Origin: Labilibaculum filiforme
Lineage (GTDB): Bacteria; Bacteroidota; Bacteroidia; Bacteroidales; Marinifilaceae
Assembly: GCF_002843315.1 (NCBI RefSeq)
Contig: NZ_MVDD01000006.1
Span: 255,439-319,438, forward strand
Direction: 5' to 3'
DNA length: 64,000 nucleotides
The first letter of the stretch is position 1. Each line of letters opens with the position of its first letter. A model generated the notes under the pieces. The model was not told the origin of the DNA. It saw only the letters and a list, made by a program, of their open reading frames with translations, and did no database searches. Positions 26,623 to 35,837 of the stretch are shown here, in pieces. A program made the translations under genes and the position numbers.

Positions 26623-27954
26623 ATGGAATATATCAATCAATTTTTCATCGATTTTATAGATATCCTAAATGAGATGTCACCCTACTTACTGCTCGGATTT
26701 TTATTTGCAGGGATTTTAAAAGTAGCTTTTCCTCAAAAATTTATCGACAAATACTTGGGTCAAAAAAATGGGAAATCGGTTCTGTATGCAGCCTTGCTTG
26801 GTATTCCTCTGCCCTTATGCTCCTGTGGAGTTATCCCTACCGGAATTTCATTTTATAAAAGTGGTGCCTCTAAAGGTTCTTCCGTTTCCTTTCTCATATC
26901 AACCCCACAAACCGGTGTCGACTCCATTTTGGTTACCTATTCGTTACTAGGTTTGCCTTTTGCTATTATCCGACCATTTATAGCGTTAATTACTGGCCTT
27001 TTTGGTGGCTTACTTACCAATCATTTCGATAAAGATGAAAAACCAATACCCGAACTTTCCTCGGATACTTGTTGTTCCAACGAAAAAGAATCAAACTGTG
27101 CTTGTGAAGGTGATTGTTCCTCCGAAGCTAAAAAGAAAAAATCGCCCTTTTATACCATGTTTAAATACGCTTTTGTAGATTTTTTACAAGACATTTCGAA
27201 GTGGCTGATTATTGGACTTCTTTTAGCTGCTGCAATTTCTGTTCTAATTCCCGATGATTTTTTCTCTAGTTATATTGGAAACGATTTTTTGGGCATGTTA
27301 GTAATTCTCATCGCATCCATTCCTCTTTATATCTGTGCCACCTCATCGGTACCAGTGGCAGCCATTTTAATGATGAAAGGAATTTCTCCGGGTGCAGCCT
27401 TAGTTTTTCTAATGGCTGGTCCTGCAACCAATGCAGCAACTATTACAGTTCTAAACAAAGTTCTAGGTAAGAAAACCATGTGGTCCTACTTAATTTCAAT
27501 TATTACAGGAGCCTTGCTTTTCGGTCTATTAATTGATAATGTTTTTCCTCGCGAATGGTTTACACTAGGGCCATTGCATAATCATATGGACGCTCATGAA
27601 GGACATTGGATGCTTCCAAAATGGCTGCAATGGGGAAGCAGTATTAGCTTAGTATTATTGATACTTAATGGCTATTATCAGAAATATGTTTCTGGGAAAA
27701 ATAAACCGCAACCAATAGCGACTGAAACTATACTTACCGAAAAATTATTGATCGTAAATGGAATGAGTTGTAATCATTGTAAAAACAGTGTAGAAAAACA
27801 TATTGGTGCTCTCAAAAACATTACCAGTGCCAAAGTGAATCTCGAACAAAAATCCTTACACATTACGGGTAAATTAATCGAGTTAGATATTATAAAAAAA
27901 GAAATTGAAAGCCTTGGCTTTGAATTTGGAGGAGAAGTGAAAGCGAACAATTAG
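26623..27954 (+). CDS. SO_0444-family Cu/Zn efflux permease with C-terminal HMA domain
   Basis: 443-residue membrane protein of the permease (ArsP/DUF318-like) superfamily. Helices with the family motifs GIPLPLCSCGVIPTG (about 63-77), STPQTGVDS, LYICATSSVPVAAILMMKG and MAGPATNAATITVL. A cytosolic Cys-rich loop (about 148-168: CCSNE...CACEGDC) and a C-terminal heavy-metal-associated domain (about 374-440) with GMSCNHC suggest Cu+ or Zn2+ binding and export. The CSC motif in the membrane is characteristic. It stands alone; the C-terminal HMA domain is an addition that many relatives lack. Confidence 0.87.
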   Translation: MEYINQFFIDFIDILNEMSPYLLLGFLFAGILKVAFPQKFIDKYLGQKNGKSVLYAALLGIPLPLCSCGVIPTGISFYKSGASKGSSVSFLISTPQTGVDSILVTYSLLGLPFAIIRPFIALITGLFGGLLTNHFDKDEKPIPELSSDTCCSNEKESNCACEGDCSSEAKKKKSPFYTMFKYAFVDFLQDISKWLIIGLLLAAAISVLIPDDFFSSYIGNDFLGMLVILIASIPLYICATSSVPVAAILMMKGISPGAALVFLMAGPATNAATITVLNKVLGKKTMWSYLISIITGALLFGLLIDNVFPREWFTLGPLHNHMDAHEGHWMLPKWLQWGSSISLVLLILNGYYQKYVSGKNKPQPIATETILTEKLLIVNGMSCNHCKNSVEKHIGALKNITSAKVNLEQKSLHITGKLIELDIIKKEIESLGFEFGGEVKANN

Positions 27955-27965
27955 TTCGCTTTCCG
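27941..27965 (+). terminator. possible terminator overlapping the permease stop codon
   Basis: AAGCGAAC (27941-27948) pairs with GTTCGCTT (27954-27961); the TAG stop is in the loop. U tract is short, so this is weak. Confidence 0.35.
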
Positions 27966-28396
27966 TACCTAAAACATTCCTTTTCTAGAAATAGATTCGC
28001 ATAATTTCGTATCAAAAGCATTCATTTTTTCCCTTATTATCGTTCTATCCACATAATTTTAATAGAATCTAAGACTTGTTCTTCAACATAATTGGCGTTT
28101 TTCACCCAATTTAAGATTTTTTAATACTACAATCCAATTCTTGAAAAATATAAATTTTACAAGGTGTTGATTTACAGACGCATTAAGACTATTTAGATAG
28201 TCCATTCTTAGGCTCTTCAGATGTAAACATCTTTATATTTAATTACTTGAAAACTTCGAAATTTTGATTACTTTTAAATGTTCTACAACATACTTATGCT
28301 GTATATTATTCTTTTTAAGGAAACATTTCCTTAACTAACATTTCAATTAGTTGATTAAAAACAAAGCTCTTACGAGCTTTTAACGAAGACCAAAAT
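27966..28396 (+). other. long structured upstream region of the propionyl-CoA carboxylase operon
   Basis: About 430 bp without a gene. Four inverted repeats: GACTAT/ATAGTC (28187-28202), AGATGT/ACATCT (28219-28232), a 20-bp palindrome TTAAGGAAA-CA-TTTCCTTAA (28315-28334) and AAAGCTC/GAGCTTT (28363-28380) ending 16 bp before the ATG. It could hold operator sites or a regulatory leader. I match none of them to a known riboswitch. Confidence 0.45.
28315..28334. promoter_or_regulatory. candidate operator upstream of the carboxylase operon
   Basis: Perfect palindrome with 9-bp arms TTAAGGAAA and TTTCCTTAA and a CA centre, 62 bp before the first ATG. Confidence 0.4.
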
Positions 28397-29920
28397 ATGA
28401 TCAAGAAGATTTCAAAAGTCCTTGTTGCAAATCGAGGTGAAATTGCTCTGCGTGTAATGCGTTCATGTAGGGAATTGGGAATTCTTTCTGTTGCTGTGTA
28501 CTCCGATGTTGACCGAACCTCCATGCACGTTCGATATGCCGATCAGGCTATTCATATTGGACCAGCAACTTCAGCAGAAAGCTATTTGAATATTGATAAA
28601 ATTATAAATGCTGCGAAACGTGCTAAAGCAGATGCCATTCATCCTGGCTATGGATTTTTAAGCGAGAATGCCGAATTCTCGAAACGTTGCGAAAAAGAAG
28701 GTATCATTTTTATAGGTCCTACTCCCGAAGTAATTGGAACAATGGGCGATAAAATAACTGCTCGTAAAACCATGATTACAAGTGGAGTACCCGTAGTTCC
28801 CGGAACGAAAGAGAACCTAAAGGATGAATCGACAATTCTTAATACAGTTCGCGAAATTGGCTTACCTGTAATGATTAAAGCTTCGGCTGGTGGTGGTGGA
28901 AAAGGCATGCGAATGATTGACAAAGAAGAAAATATTCTGGAAGGACTAAGAGCTGCTAAATCGGAAGCAATGGCATCCTTTGGAGACGACGCTGTTTATA
29001 TCGAAAAATACATTTCGTCTCCTCATCATATCGAATTTCAGATTTTAGGAGATAAACATGGAAATGTAATTCATCTTTGCGAAAGAGAATGCTCTGTGCA
29101 AAGACGACACCAAAAAGTAGTTGAAGAAACTCCTTCTCCGCTAATGACAGCCGAATTAAGAGCTCAAATGGGAGAACATGCAGTTGCTGCCGCCAAGGCC
29201 GTTAATTATCATGGTGCAGGTACTATAGAGTTTTTGGTAGATAATGACCACAACTACTATTTCCTCGAGATGAATACACGACTGCAGGTAGAACATCCTA
29301 TCACCGAAAGGGTAACTGGATATGACCTTGTGAAACAGCAGATTTTAATTGCTGAAGGACACAAATTAAATATAAAACAGGAAGATGTTTTTCAATTTGG
29401 ACACGCAATCGAATGCAGAATTTATGCGGAAGATACCGACAATAACTTTATGCCGAGTCCGGGAGTAATTACTCACATTACCGAACCTATGGGCTTAGGA
29501 GTGCGAACAGATGGATACGTTTACGAAGGATATGAAATCCCTATTCATTACGACCCAATGATCTCTAAATTAATAATTTGGGCAAGAACCAGAGAGGAAG
29601 CTATAGAAAGAATGAGACGAGCTCTCTTCGAATATAAAATTACAGGAGTAAAAACCTCCATTAAATATCTTGAAAAAATCATGGACTGCGACGACTTTAG
29701 AAACGGCACCTATGATACTCACTTTATTCAAAACAACGAAGCATTTCTTCTTGCTCCCGACGAAGCTAAAGAGTCTTTTGAAGATCTGGCCATCGTTACC
29801 GCCTTTATTGATTATCACCACAAACTTAAAAACACTCAAATTTGTCCGAAATCCTCGCAACAAAGCAAATGGAAAGAATTTGGACGCAGAAGAGAAATGT
29901 ATAGAGCCAGTGAAAATTAA
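28397..29920 (+). CDS. pccA: biotin carboxylase subunit of acyl-CoA (propionyl-CoA) carboxylase
   Basis: 507 residues; carboxylates biotin with bicarbonate and ATP. Biotin-carboxylase N domain (KVLVANRGEIALRVMRSCRELGI, 6-28; HPGYGFLSENAEF), ATP-grasp with glycine loop KASAGGGGKGMRMI, HIEFQILGDKHGN, ERECSVQRRHQKV, EMNTRLQVEHPITE, and the C domain (GHAIECRIYAEDT, FMPSPGVI). The last 60 residues or so are a short tail; the biotinyl domain is a separate gene. It begins the three-gene operon pccA-biotin carrier-pccB. AccC for fatty acid synthesis is an alternative by sequence, but the beta-subunit neighbour favours propionyl-CoA. Confidence 0.93.
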   Translation: MIKKISKVLVANRGEIALRVMRSCRELGILSVAVYSDVDRTSMHVRYADQAIHIGPATSAESYLNIDKIINAAKRAKADAIHPGYGFLSENAEFSKRCEKEGIIFIGPTPEVIGTMGDKITARKTMITSGVPVVPGTKENLKDESTILNTVREIGLPVMIKASAGGGGKGMRMIDKEENILEGLRAAKSEAMASFGDDAVYIEKYISSPHHIEFQILGDKHGNVIHLCERECSVQRRHQKVVEETPSPLMTAELRAQMGEHAVAAAKAVNYHGAGTIEFLVDNDHNYYFLEMNTRLQVEHPITERVTGYDLVKQQILIAEGHKLNIKQEDVFQFGHAIECRIYAEDTDNNFMPSPGVITHITEPMGLGVRTDGYVYEGYEIPIHYDPMISKLIIWARTREEAIERMRRALFEYKITGVKTSIKYLEKIMDCDDFRNGTYDTHFIQNNEAFLLAPDEAKESFEDLAIVTAFIDYHHKLKNTQICPKSSQQSKWKEFGRRREMYRASEN

Positions 29921-29943
29921 AGGATAAACAAAAATATAATAAA

Positions 29944-30453
29944 ATGGCAATTGAAATAAAATTGGGCGATCGATTGGCAAAAGTCGAACTATTGGCCGAA
30001 GAAGGCAACCAAATTCAAATAATGGTTGACTCCAAAGAGTATGATCTGGATATGCAACAGGTTGAAAACGGTGTGTATTCCGTTCTGTATAAAGGCCGTT
30101 CCTATAACGTAGAACTGATTGAAACCGATTCTCCAAAAAAGTATTCGGTAAACACTTTTTACCACTCCTACGATGCGGAAATTATTGATGCAGAAACGAA
30201 ATATCTGCAAGCAAGAAATTCGGGAAACCTAGCTGCTGCGGAAAGTACTATTAGCTCCCCAATGCCTGGAAAAGTAGTTAAAATTCCTGTTGAATTGGGC
30301 AGTGAAGTAAAAAAAGGAGATACCGTAATTATTGTAGCCGCCATGAAAATGGAAAGTGAATACAAAGCCATGAAAGACGGTATTGTAAAAGAAATATATG
30401 TTCATGAGGAAGATATTATCGACGGCAATCAACCTCTGGTATTTATTGATTAA
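29944..30453 (+). CDS. biotin carboxyl carrier protein of the carboxylase
   Basis: 169 residues. C-terminal biotinyl domain (about 100-168) with SPMPGK and biotin-Lys135 in AAMKMESE; the N-terminal 90 residues form the BT-like linking domain common in Bacteroidota propionyl-CoA carboxylase carriers (MAIEIKLGDRLAKVELL, KEYDLDMQQVENGVYSVLYKGRSYNVEL). It lies 23 bp after the biotin carboxylase gene and 99 bp before the beta-subunit gene. Distinct from the decarboxylase carrier at 1661-2083. Confidence 0.92.
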   Translation: MAIEIKLGDRLAKVELLAEEGNQIQIMVDSKEYDLDMQQVENGVYSVLYKGRSYNVELIETDSPKKYSVNTFYHSYDAEIIDAETKYLQARNSGNLAAAESTISSPMPGKVVKIPVELGSEVKKGDTVIIVAAMKMESEYKAMKDGIVKEIYVHEEDIIDGNQPLVFID

Positions 30454-30552
30454 TTAAAATTACAAATTAACAATTATGAATTCTAAATTAGGCATTTATC
30501 GTCACAAAAAGACATGCCAAATTGACCATTCAAAATTTATAATGATAAAGAA

Positions 30553-32088
30553 ATGCTGACACTTGAAGATAAAATTAAAAAGTTCGAGGAATTAAACACA
30601 TTAGCAGAGGCTGGTGGCGGACAAGATAGAATTGCCAAACATCATGCCGCAGGAAAGAAAACAGCCAGAGAACGAATCTTGGATCTATTGGATCCTGAAA
30701 CCTTCGTAGAAGTTGACAAAATGGTTACCCATCGTTCCACCGATTTTGGAATGGAGAAAAATAAATTTCTAGGAGATGGAGTTGTTTGTGGCTATGGAAA
30801 AATAGATAGTCGTTTGGTTTACGTTTTTGCACAGGACTTTACCGTTTTTGGAGGTTCGCTAAGTGGTGCTAACGCAGCTAAAATTGTTAAAATCACTAAA
30901 TTAGCCATGAAAATGGGCGCTCCTATTATAGGATTAAACGATTCCGGAGGAGCACGAATTCAAGAAGGTGTGCAAAGTTTAGCCGGATATGCTGATATTT
31001 TTTATCAAAATGTAAGAGGCTCTGGAGTAATTCCACAAATATCAGCAATTATGGGTCCTTGTGCCGGCGGAGCAGTTTATTCGCCTGCTCTTACCGATTT
31101 TATAATGATGGTAAAAGATACCAGCTACATGTTTGTTACTGGTCCGGATGTGATTAAAACAGTTACCCACGAAGAAGTTACCAAAGAAGAACTAGGCGGT
31201 GCAATTACCCACAATGCGAAAAGTGGTGTTGCCCACTTTACCGCCGATAACGACGAACAAGCTATGATGATGCTTCGGGAGTTAATTGGTTTTCTTCCTT
31301 CGAATAATATGGAGGATCCACCAATAAAACCGTGCACCGATAATATTCATCGCGAAGATGAAAAACTTCAAAGCTTGGTTCCTGTTGATCCTAACAAACC
31401 ATACGATATTAAGGATATAATTGAAACAGTAGTAGATGATCACAACTTTTTTGAAGTGATGCCTCTCTATGCTCAAAACATAAGTATTGGTTTCGCCCGA
31501 CTAAGTGGAAAACCTGTTGGAATTGTTGCAAACAATCCCGCTTTTATGGCTGGAGTATTAGACATTAACAGTTCGGTTAAGGCTGCAAGGTTTGTTCGCT
31601 TTTGCGATGCTTTTAACATTCCGTTAATCACTTTTGTGGATGTACCTGGTTTTTTACCTGGAACTGCACAGGAATTTGGTGGAATTATAAAACATGGCGC
31701 TAAACTTTTATATGCTTTTGCGGAAGCCACAGTACCAAAAATTACGCTAATTACCCGTAAAGCATATGGCGGAGCTTATGATGTAATGGCTTCGAAACAC
31801 ATTGGAGCAGATGTTAATTACTCCTACCCAACTGGCGAAATTGCTGTTATGGGTGCCGAAGGTGCTGTTAATATTATGCACAAAGGACTATCAGAATCGG
31901 AACGTGTACTTGCTATTGATGATTACCGCGATAAGTTTGCAAATCCATACAAAGCGGCAGAAATGGGATACATCGATGAAATTATTCAACCCAAACAAAC
32001 CCGCCATAAACTGGTGCAAGCTTTAGATATGTGCGCCAACAAAAGCGAACAAAATCCACCTAAAAAACATGGAAATATTCCTTTATAG
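30553..32088 (+). CDS. pccB: propionyl-CoA carboxylase beta subunit (carboxyltransferase)
   Basis: 511 residues; transfers the carboxyl group from biotin to propionyl-CoA. Motifs as in the paralogue at 2452-4008: [70 protein letters not shown], ending [11 protein letters not shown]. The context (own biotin carboxylase and carrier, no membrane subunits) makes this the ATP-driven carboxylase rather than the sodium pump. A strong terminator follows. Confidence 0.93.
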   Translation: MLTLEDKIKKFEELNTLAEAGGGQDRIAKHHAAGKKTARERILDLLDPETFVEVDKMVTHRSTDFGMEKNKFLGDGVVCGYGKIDSRLVYVFAQDFTVFGGSLSGANAAKIVKITKLAMKMGAPIIGLNDSGGARIQEGVQSLAGYADIFYQNVRGSGVIPQISAIMGPCAGGAVYSPALTDFIMMVKDTSYMFVTGPDVIKTVTHEEVTKEELGGAITHNAKSGVAHFTADNDEQAMMMLRELIGFLPSNNMEDPPIKPCTDNIHREDEKLQSLVPVDPNKPYDIKDIIETVVDDHNFFEVMPLYAQNISIGFARLSGKPVGIVANNPAFMAGVLDINSSVKAARFVRFCDAFNIPLITFVDVPGFLPGTAQEFGGIIKHGAKLLYAFAEATVPKITLITRKAYGGAYDVMASKHIGADVNYSYPTGEIAVMGAEGAVNIMHKGLSESERVLAIDDYRDKFANPYKAAEMGYIDEIIQPKQTRHKLVQALDMCANKSEQNPPKKHGNIPL

Positions 32089-32111
32089 AAAAGCATTTAC
32101 ACAATAAAAAC

Positions 32112-32148
32112 GGAAAGCACAGTAAAAAATACTGTGCTTTCCATTTTT
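32112..32148 (+). terminator. rho-independent terminator of the carboxylase operon
   Basis: 13-bp perfect stem GGAAAGCACAGTA/TACTGTGCTTTCC (32112-32124, 32130-32142), AAAAA loop, then ATTTTTC. Confidence 0.85.
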
Positions 32149-32378
32149 CTAATTTATTTAAAAATTAAATCGTAACCACCTACACAATATAAACACTTAC
32201 TATGTTTTTAAATACCTTCATCAACACTGCAAACGATTGTGGTCAATTGCGAAAACATTTTCGACACTACAAAAAGGGGTTTACATAAATTGATTGCAAA
32301 AAGCCAACATTTAAATAAACTTAGTTTGACAATGATTCCGTAAATTTAGTTAAATATTAACCCTTTAACCCCGCAGAT

Positions 32379-32645
32379 ATGAACACAAAAGATGAAGCGC
32401 TTAGAGATGTTTGTCAAGAAGCATTAGAATGTTTAAACAAACCAGGCAATGCAAATCACGATGAACTTAAATCTAAACTAGAATATGTTATTGGTAGCTA
32501 CAACTACGACAAAAATCCAGTTGGCTTATACGAGATTGGTAATCAGGCACTTGTTGTCCTAGAGGAAATTAGTGCAACAAAACCACGAAAAGTAAAAAAA
32601 ACATTACTTAAAAATTTAAAAGAAAGCTTACTTCAAGAAGCTTAG
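32379..32645 (+). CDS. small conserved-looking protein of unknown function
   Basis: 88 residues, soluble, mostly helical and highly charged (MNTKDEALRDVCQEALECLNK...LKNLKESLLQEA). Codon use and a clean terminator support a real gene. I do not recognise a domain; no membrane segment or signal peptide. It stands alone between the carboxylase operon and convergent tilS. Confidence 0.65.
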   Translation: MNTKDEALRDVCQEALECLNKPGNANHDELKSKLEYVIGSYNYDKNPVGLYEIGNQALVVLEEISATKPRKVKKTLLKNLKESLLQEA

Positions 32646-32665
32646 GCACAAATAGCAACTTATTT

Positions 32666-32698
32666 AAAAAGAGCCTATTTAAAATAGACTCTTTTTTT
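32666..32698 (+). terminator. rho-independent terminator of the 88-residue protein gene
   Basis: AAAAAGAG (32666-32673) pairs with CTCTTTTT (32689-32696), with further CTATTT/AAATAG pairing inside, followed by T run. Confidence 0.7.
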
Positions 32699-32830
32699 AT
32701 AGATATTCGACTTTCTGATTCGTTTATTAGTAAAAGAAAATAATTATAAATTCACACCTTAGCCTAACTATCCAGACTAAAGATAAGCTTATTGACATAG
32801 TTCATCTTAAAGTACTTTTTCCTCAATATC

Positions 32831-34153
32831 CTAAATCAAATTGATTTTATATATTTTAGTAGTCGTATCGGTAATCTTAAAACGATCATCCATACGATGC
32901 CCAAGCACCCACACAATTTTACTACCTGATAGCAACAACCAAGTATTCTCTTTTTCTTGAAGAGAAAATTTTTGATCGATAAAATAATCAGAAATCTTCT
33001 TTTTTCCCTTCATTCCAATCGGACGAAATGCATCCCCTTCCTTCCATTTCCTTAACTTAAGGGGAAACTGAAGTTGATTCGCATCAAAACAGGCAATCTT
33101 AGAATCGGAAGGAAATTGAAATCCAGGTGTTCTATCCAAAAGTGTAATTGTTAGCTCTAGTGGAGCTTGAAGTTGCTCTTTATCCTCCGAAATTAGATAT
33201 TCTTTGGTATTCTCTTCTGTAATCTCCGAAAGGATAAAATATTCTCGATCGCGCAACAACTGATGAGTTGCAGAATAAAAAAGCTTCCCCGAAATTCCAT
33301 TTATTGATTCTGCGATATTTCGAATATCGCGATGATGAAAGCCATATAGAGAAAGTAGTTCGTACAAATGCGACACTGGTGCCAGAAGTTCTTTAAGCTT
33401 AGGAATTGAAATTAACAGCTGATTCTCCCGTGTAAAAACCAAATGCAACCGGTTCTGTTCAATAACTCGATTATAAATCTGTTCCACCTCTCGAAAGCGT
33501 TGCACATTCTCTGTCATGGTAGCACGTATAGCCGGATTTATCTCCTCCAAAACAGGCATTATCTGATGGCGAATTTTATTTCGAACGTAATCGGTTTCTG
33601 CATTTGTTCGATCCTCCCGAAAATGAATAGAATGAGCTTGTGCATACTCTAACAACTGTTTACGGGGAAAGGGCAAAAGCGGACGGATAATCTTACCTAA
33701 CTTCGATTTAATTCCTGATAAACCATGGATACCAGTACCTCGAGCCAAATTTATTAGCACCGTTTCGGCAACATCATCGGCATGATGACCAACGGCAACA
33801 TACTTGTATCCAGAAATTTCTCGTACCTGTTCGAACCAATTGTAACGGAGGTCCCGAGCCGCCATTTCAATCGAAATTTTATTCTCTGCTGCATATTTTT
33901 TGGTATCAAAATCAACGGAATAAAAAGCCAGATTTTTTGCTTTAGCCAAGTTCTTTACGAACTCCAAATCGCCATCCGATTCTTCCTCTCGCAAATGAAA
34001 ATTGCAGTGAGCTACACCACACTCCACTTCCATTTTACAAAGTAAATCGAGCATAACAACAGAATCGACTCCACCACTTACGGCAACTAAAATTTTTTCG
34101 TCGCGATAAAATAAATTTTCCTCCTCTACAAACCGAACAATTTTGCGTTGCAT
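32831..34153 (-). CDS. tilS: tRNA(Ile)-lysidine synthetase
   Basis: 440 residues. Adds lysine to C34 of the CAU anticodon of tRNA-Ile2, an essential step for reading AUA. N-terminal PP-loop ATPase with ILVAVSGGVDSVVMLDLL (about 21-38), VGHHADDVAETVLINLARGTGIHGLSG, and REDRTNAETDYVRNKIRHQIMPVL; C-terminal TilS domain (about 345-430) with RKWKEGDAFRPIGMKGKKKISDYFIDQK. pabB ends 44 bp upstream on the same strand, so the pair may be one transcript. Confidence 0.95.
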   Translation of the reverse strand: MQRKIVRFVEEENLFYRDEKILVAVSGGVDSVVMLDLLCKMEVECGVAHCNFHLREEESDGDLEFVKNLAKAKNLAFYSVDFDTKKYAAENKISIEMAARDLRYNWFEQVREISGYKYVAVGHHADDVAETVLINLARGTGIHGLSGIKSKLGKIIRPLLPFPRKQLLEYAQAHSIHFREDRTNAETDYVRNKIRHQIMPVLEEINPAIRATMTENVQRFREVEQIYNRVIEQNRLHLVFTRENQLLISIPKLKELLAPVSHLYELLSLYGFHHRDIRNIAESINGISGKLFYSATHQLLRDREYFILSEITEENTKEYLISEDKEQLQAPLELTITLLDRTPGFQFPSDSKIACFDANQLQFPLKLRKWKEGDAFRPIGMKGKKKISDYFIDQKFSLQEKENTWLLLSGSKIVWVLGHRMDDRFKITDTTTKIYKINLI

Positions 34154-34197
34154 TAAATAAAAAATTAGTAGTTACGAATCAGACTTTTTATGATGTT

Positions 34198-35526
34198 TTA
34201 AAGGTAAGAATTCCCTTCCTCTTTTAACACTTTTACAATGGCTTTTGCTTTTAACATACATTCATCATATTCTTTTTCAGGATCCGATTGCATGGTAATA
34301 GCACCTCCCACCATAAATGACAAATAGTGATTTTGTTCATTATACTGAATACTTCGAATTACCACATTAAAATCGAAATCGCCAGTAGGAGTAATGTAAC
34401 CAACGGCTCCCGAAAATAGTCCGCGTTTTGTTGATTCGTATTTCTCAATCAACTTCATGGCTCTTACCTTTGGTGCTCCGGTCATCGATCCCATGGGAAA
34501 AGTATGACGAATAGCCTCTACAAAATGTACCTCTTCGTTCAAATTAGAAACAATGGTTGATATCATTTGGTGAACCTGAGGAAAGGAATAAATACCGCAA
34601 AGTTCTTCAACAAGTACCGAATTTTTGCTTGCTGTTCTCGACAAATCATTACGAACCAAATCCACTATCATAATATTCTCGGCTCTCTCTTTTGGATCGG
34701 CAAACAAATTTTCCTTCAGCCGTCGGTCATCTTCTTCACTATCGCCTCTCTTCGCAGTTCCCTTAATTGGTTGAGATACAATTTTTCGCCCCATCTTTTT
34801 CAGGTATCGCTCGGGACTCGCCGATAGAAGATACTTTTCGCCCATTTGGTAAAAACAAGCATAAGGAGTTGGCGATACCTTCATTAACTTCCGAAACGTT
34901 TGTCGTGGTCGGATATAAGCATTCTCAGCATAAAATTCCTGACAAAAATTCACCTCGTATATATCGCCTCTACGAATATGCTCCATCAATTGCTGAATGG
35001 ATTTCAAATATTCTTCCCTACTAATTCTCGATTGAATACCTGGTACATTTACCACTTTTTCTTTGGGGACTAGCAAATTTTGAATGCTATTCACCAAAGT
35101 AAAAATATCCTCCTCGCTAAACTCTTCCTCAAAGTAGTGCACCAAAAGGGTATCAATATCGACAATAAACACCCAACGTGGTCGAAAAAAATTCATTAGT
35201 GGCATATCCAGACCATCCTGATTGTCTGAACTTAAATTCTCCATCTCATTTTTAAGATCGTAACTCAAATAACCAAACCACCAGTCTTTTGTATGAATAA
35301 CCTCCGCTTTTAATGTATCAAAACAATTCTTCTCCGGTTCAAAAATCTGCAACGCATCGATACCAGCTATCAACTCGTAAGTATTGTATTCCTTTTTCGA
35401 GTTTGCCTTCAGGTTCACCTCATTACTGTCGAGAATACTAACATATTCGAACTTCTTGCTCCAAAATAGCAATTGCTCTTTAAATTTAGACGTGTTGGAT
35501 ATGTGGAAAGTAAGCCTTTTTCGCAT
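34198..35526 (-). CDS. pabB: aminodeoxychorismate synthase component I
   Basis: 442 residues of the chorismate-binding family, making 4-amino-4-deoxychorismate for folate. C-terminal catalytic half has YEVNFCQEF, QPIKGTAKRG (the PIKGT motif with the Lys typical of PabB as opposed to PIAGT of TrpE), ENIMIVDLVRNDLSR, FPMGSMTGAPKVRAM and RGLFSGAVGYI. The N-terminal 170 residues are the less conserved PabB/TrpE N domain. No pabA or pabC adjacent. Alternative: anthranilate synthase component I, less likely because of PIKGT. Confidence 0.92.
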   Translation of the reverse strand: MRKRLTFHISNTSKFKEQLLFWSKKFEYVSILDSNEVNLKANSKKEYNTYELIAGIDALQIFEPEKNCFDTLKAEVIHTKDWWFGYLSYDLKNEMENLSSDNQDGLDMPLMNFFRPRWVFIVDIDTLLVHYFEEEFSEEDIFTLVNSIQNLLVPKEKVVNVPGIQSRISREEYLKSIQQLMEHIRRGDIYEVNFCQEFYAENAYIRPRQTFRKLMKVSPTPYACFYQMGEKYLLSASPERYLKKMGRKIVSQPIKGTAKRGDSEEDDRRLKENLFADPKERAENIMIVDLVRNDLSRTASKNSVLVEELCGIYSFPQVHQMISTIVSNLNEEVHFVEAIRHTFPMGSMTGAPKVRAMKLIEKYESTKRGLFSGAVGYITPTGDFDFNVVIRSIQYNEQNHYLSFMVGGAITMQSDPEKEYDECMLKAKAIVKVLKEEGNSYL

Positions 35527-35741
35527 GTGGCAAATTTAAGGAAAAGATATATCTATATTCATTTCTTGTGCGAAATGGAAGATATAAAATAAATCCTCCA
35601 CGCAACACCTTCATTTTCCTATAAATAAGAACATAGAAGCTTCATTGAAAATTTAGCTTTGTAAGTATTCCCTAAAAAAAGATACATTATAAGCCTTAAT
35701 ACAAACATCTTAACACCTAAAAGGAACAAACATAGCAACTT

Positions 35742-35837
35742 TTACTCTTCGTGTTCCTCCAGATAATTTTTGATTAGAATGTTACTTTTCCCATCGCATT
35801 TTAAAGGATATTTAATGATATTTTCAATCCATTTTTT
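35742..35837 (-). pseudogene. out-of-frame continuation of the third restriction-locus gene
   Basis: Directly after the stop of the 177-residue protein, the neighbouring frame stays open for about 31 codons to a TAA at 35742-35744 and reads WIENIIKYPLKCDG then KSNILIKNYLEEHEE, which looks like real protein. Removing one A from the A6 tract at 35832-35837 would join it to the upstream frame. So the gene is probably frameshifted near its 3' end, or the base count here is wrong. Confidence 0.5.

Noticed and set aside
29570..30136. 188-codon frame on the minus strand
   Set aside because: Shadow of pccA and the biotin carrier gene on the plus strand.
30229..30432. Aromatic-rich minus-strand frame
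   Set aside because: Antisense to the biotinyl domain of the carrier protein.
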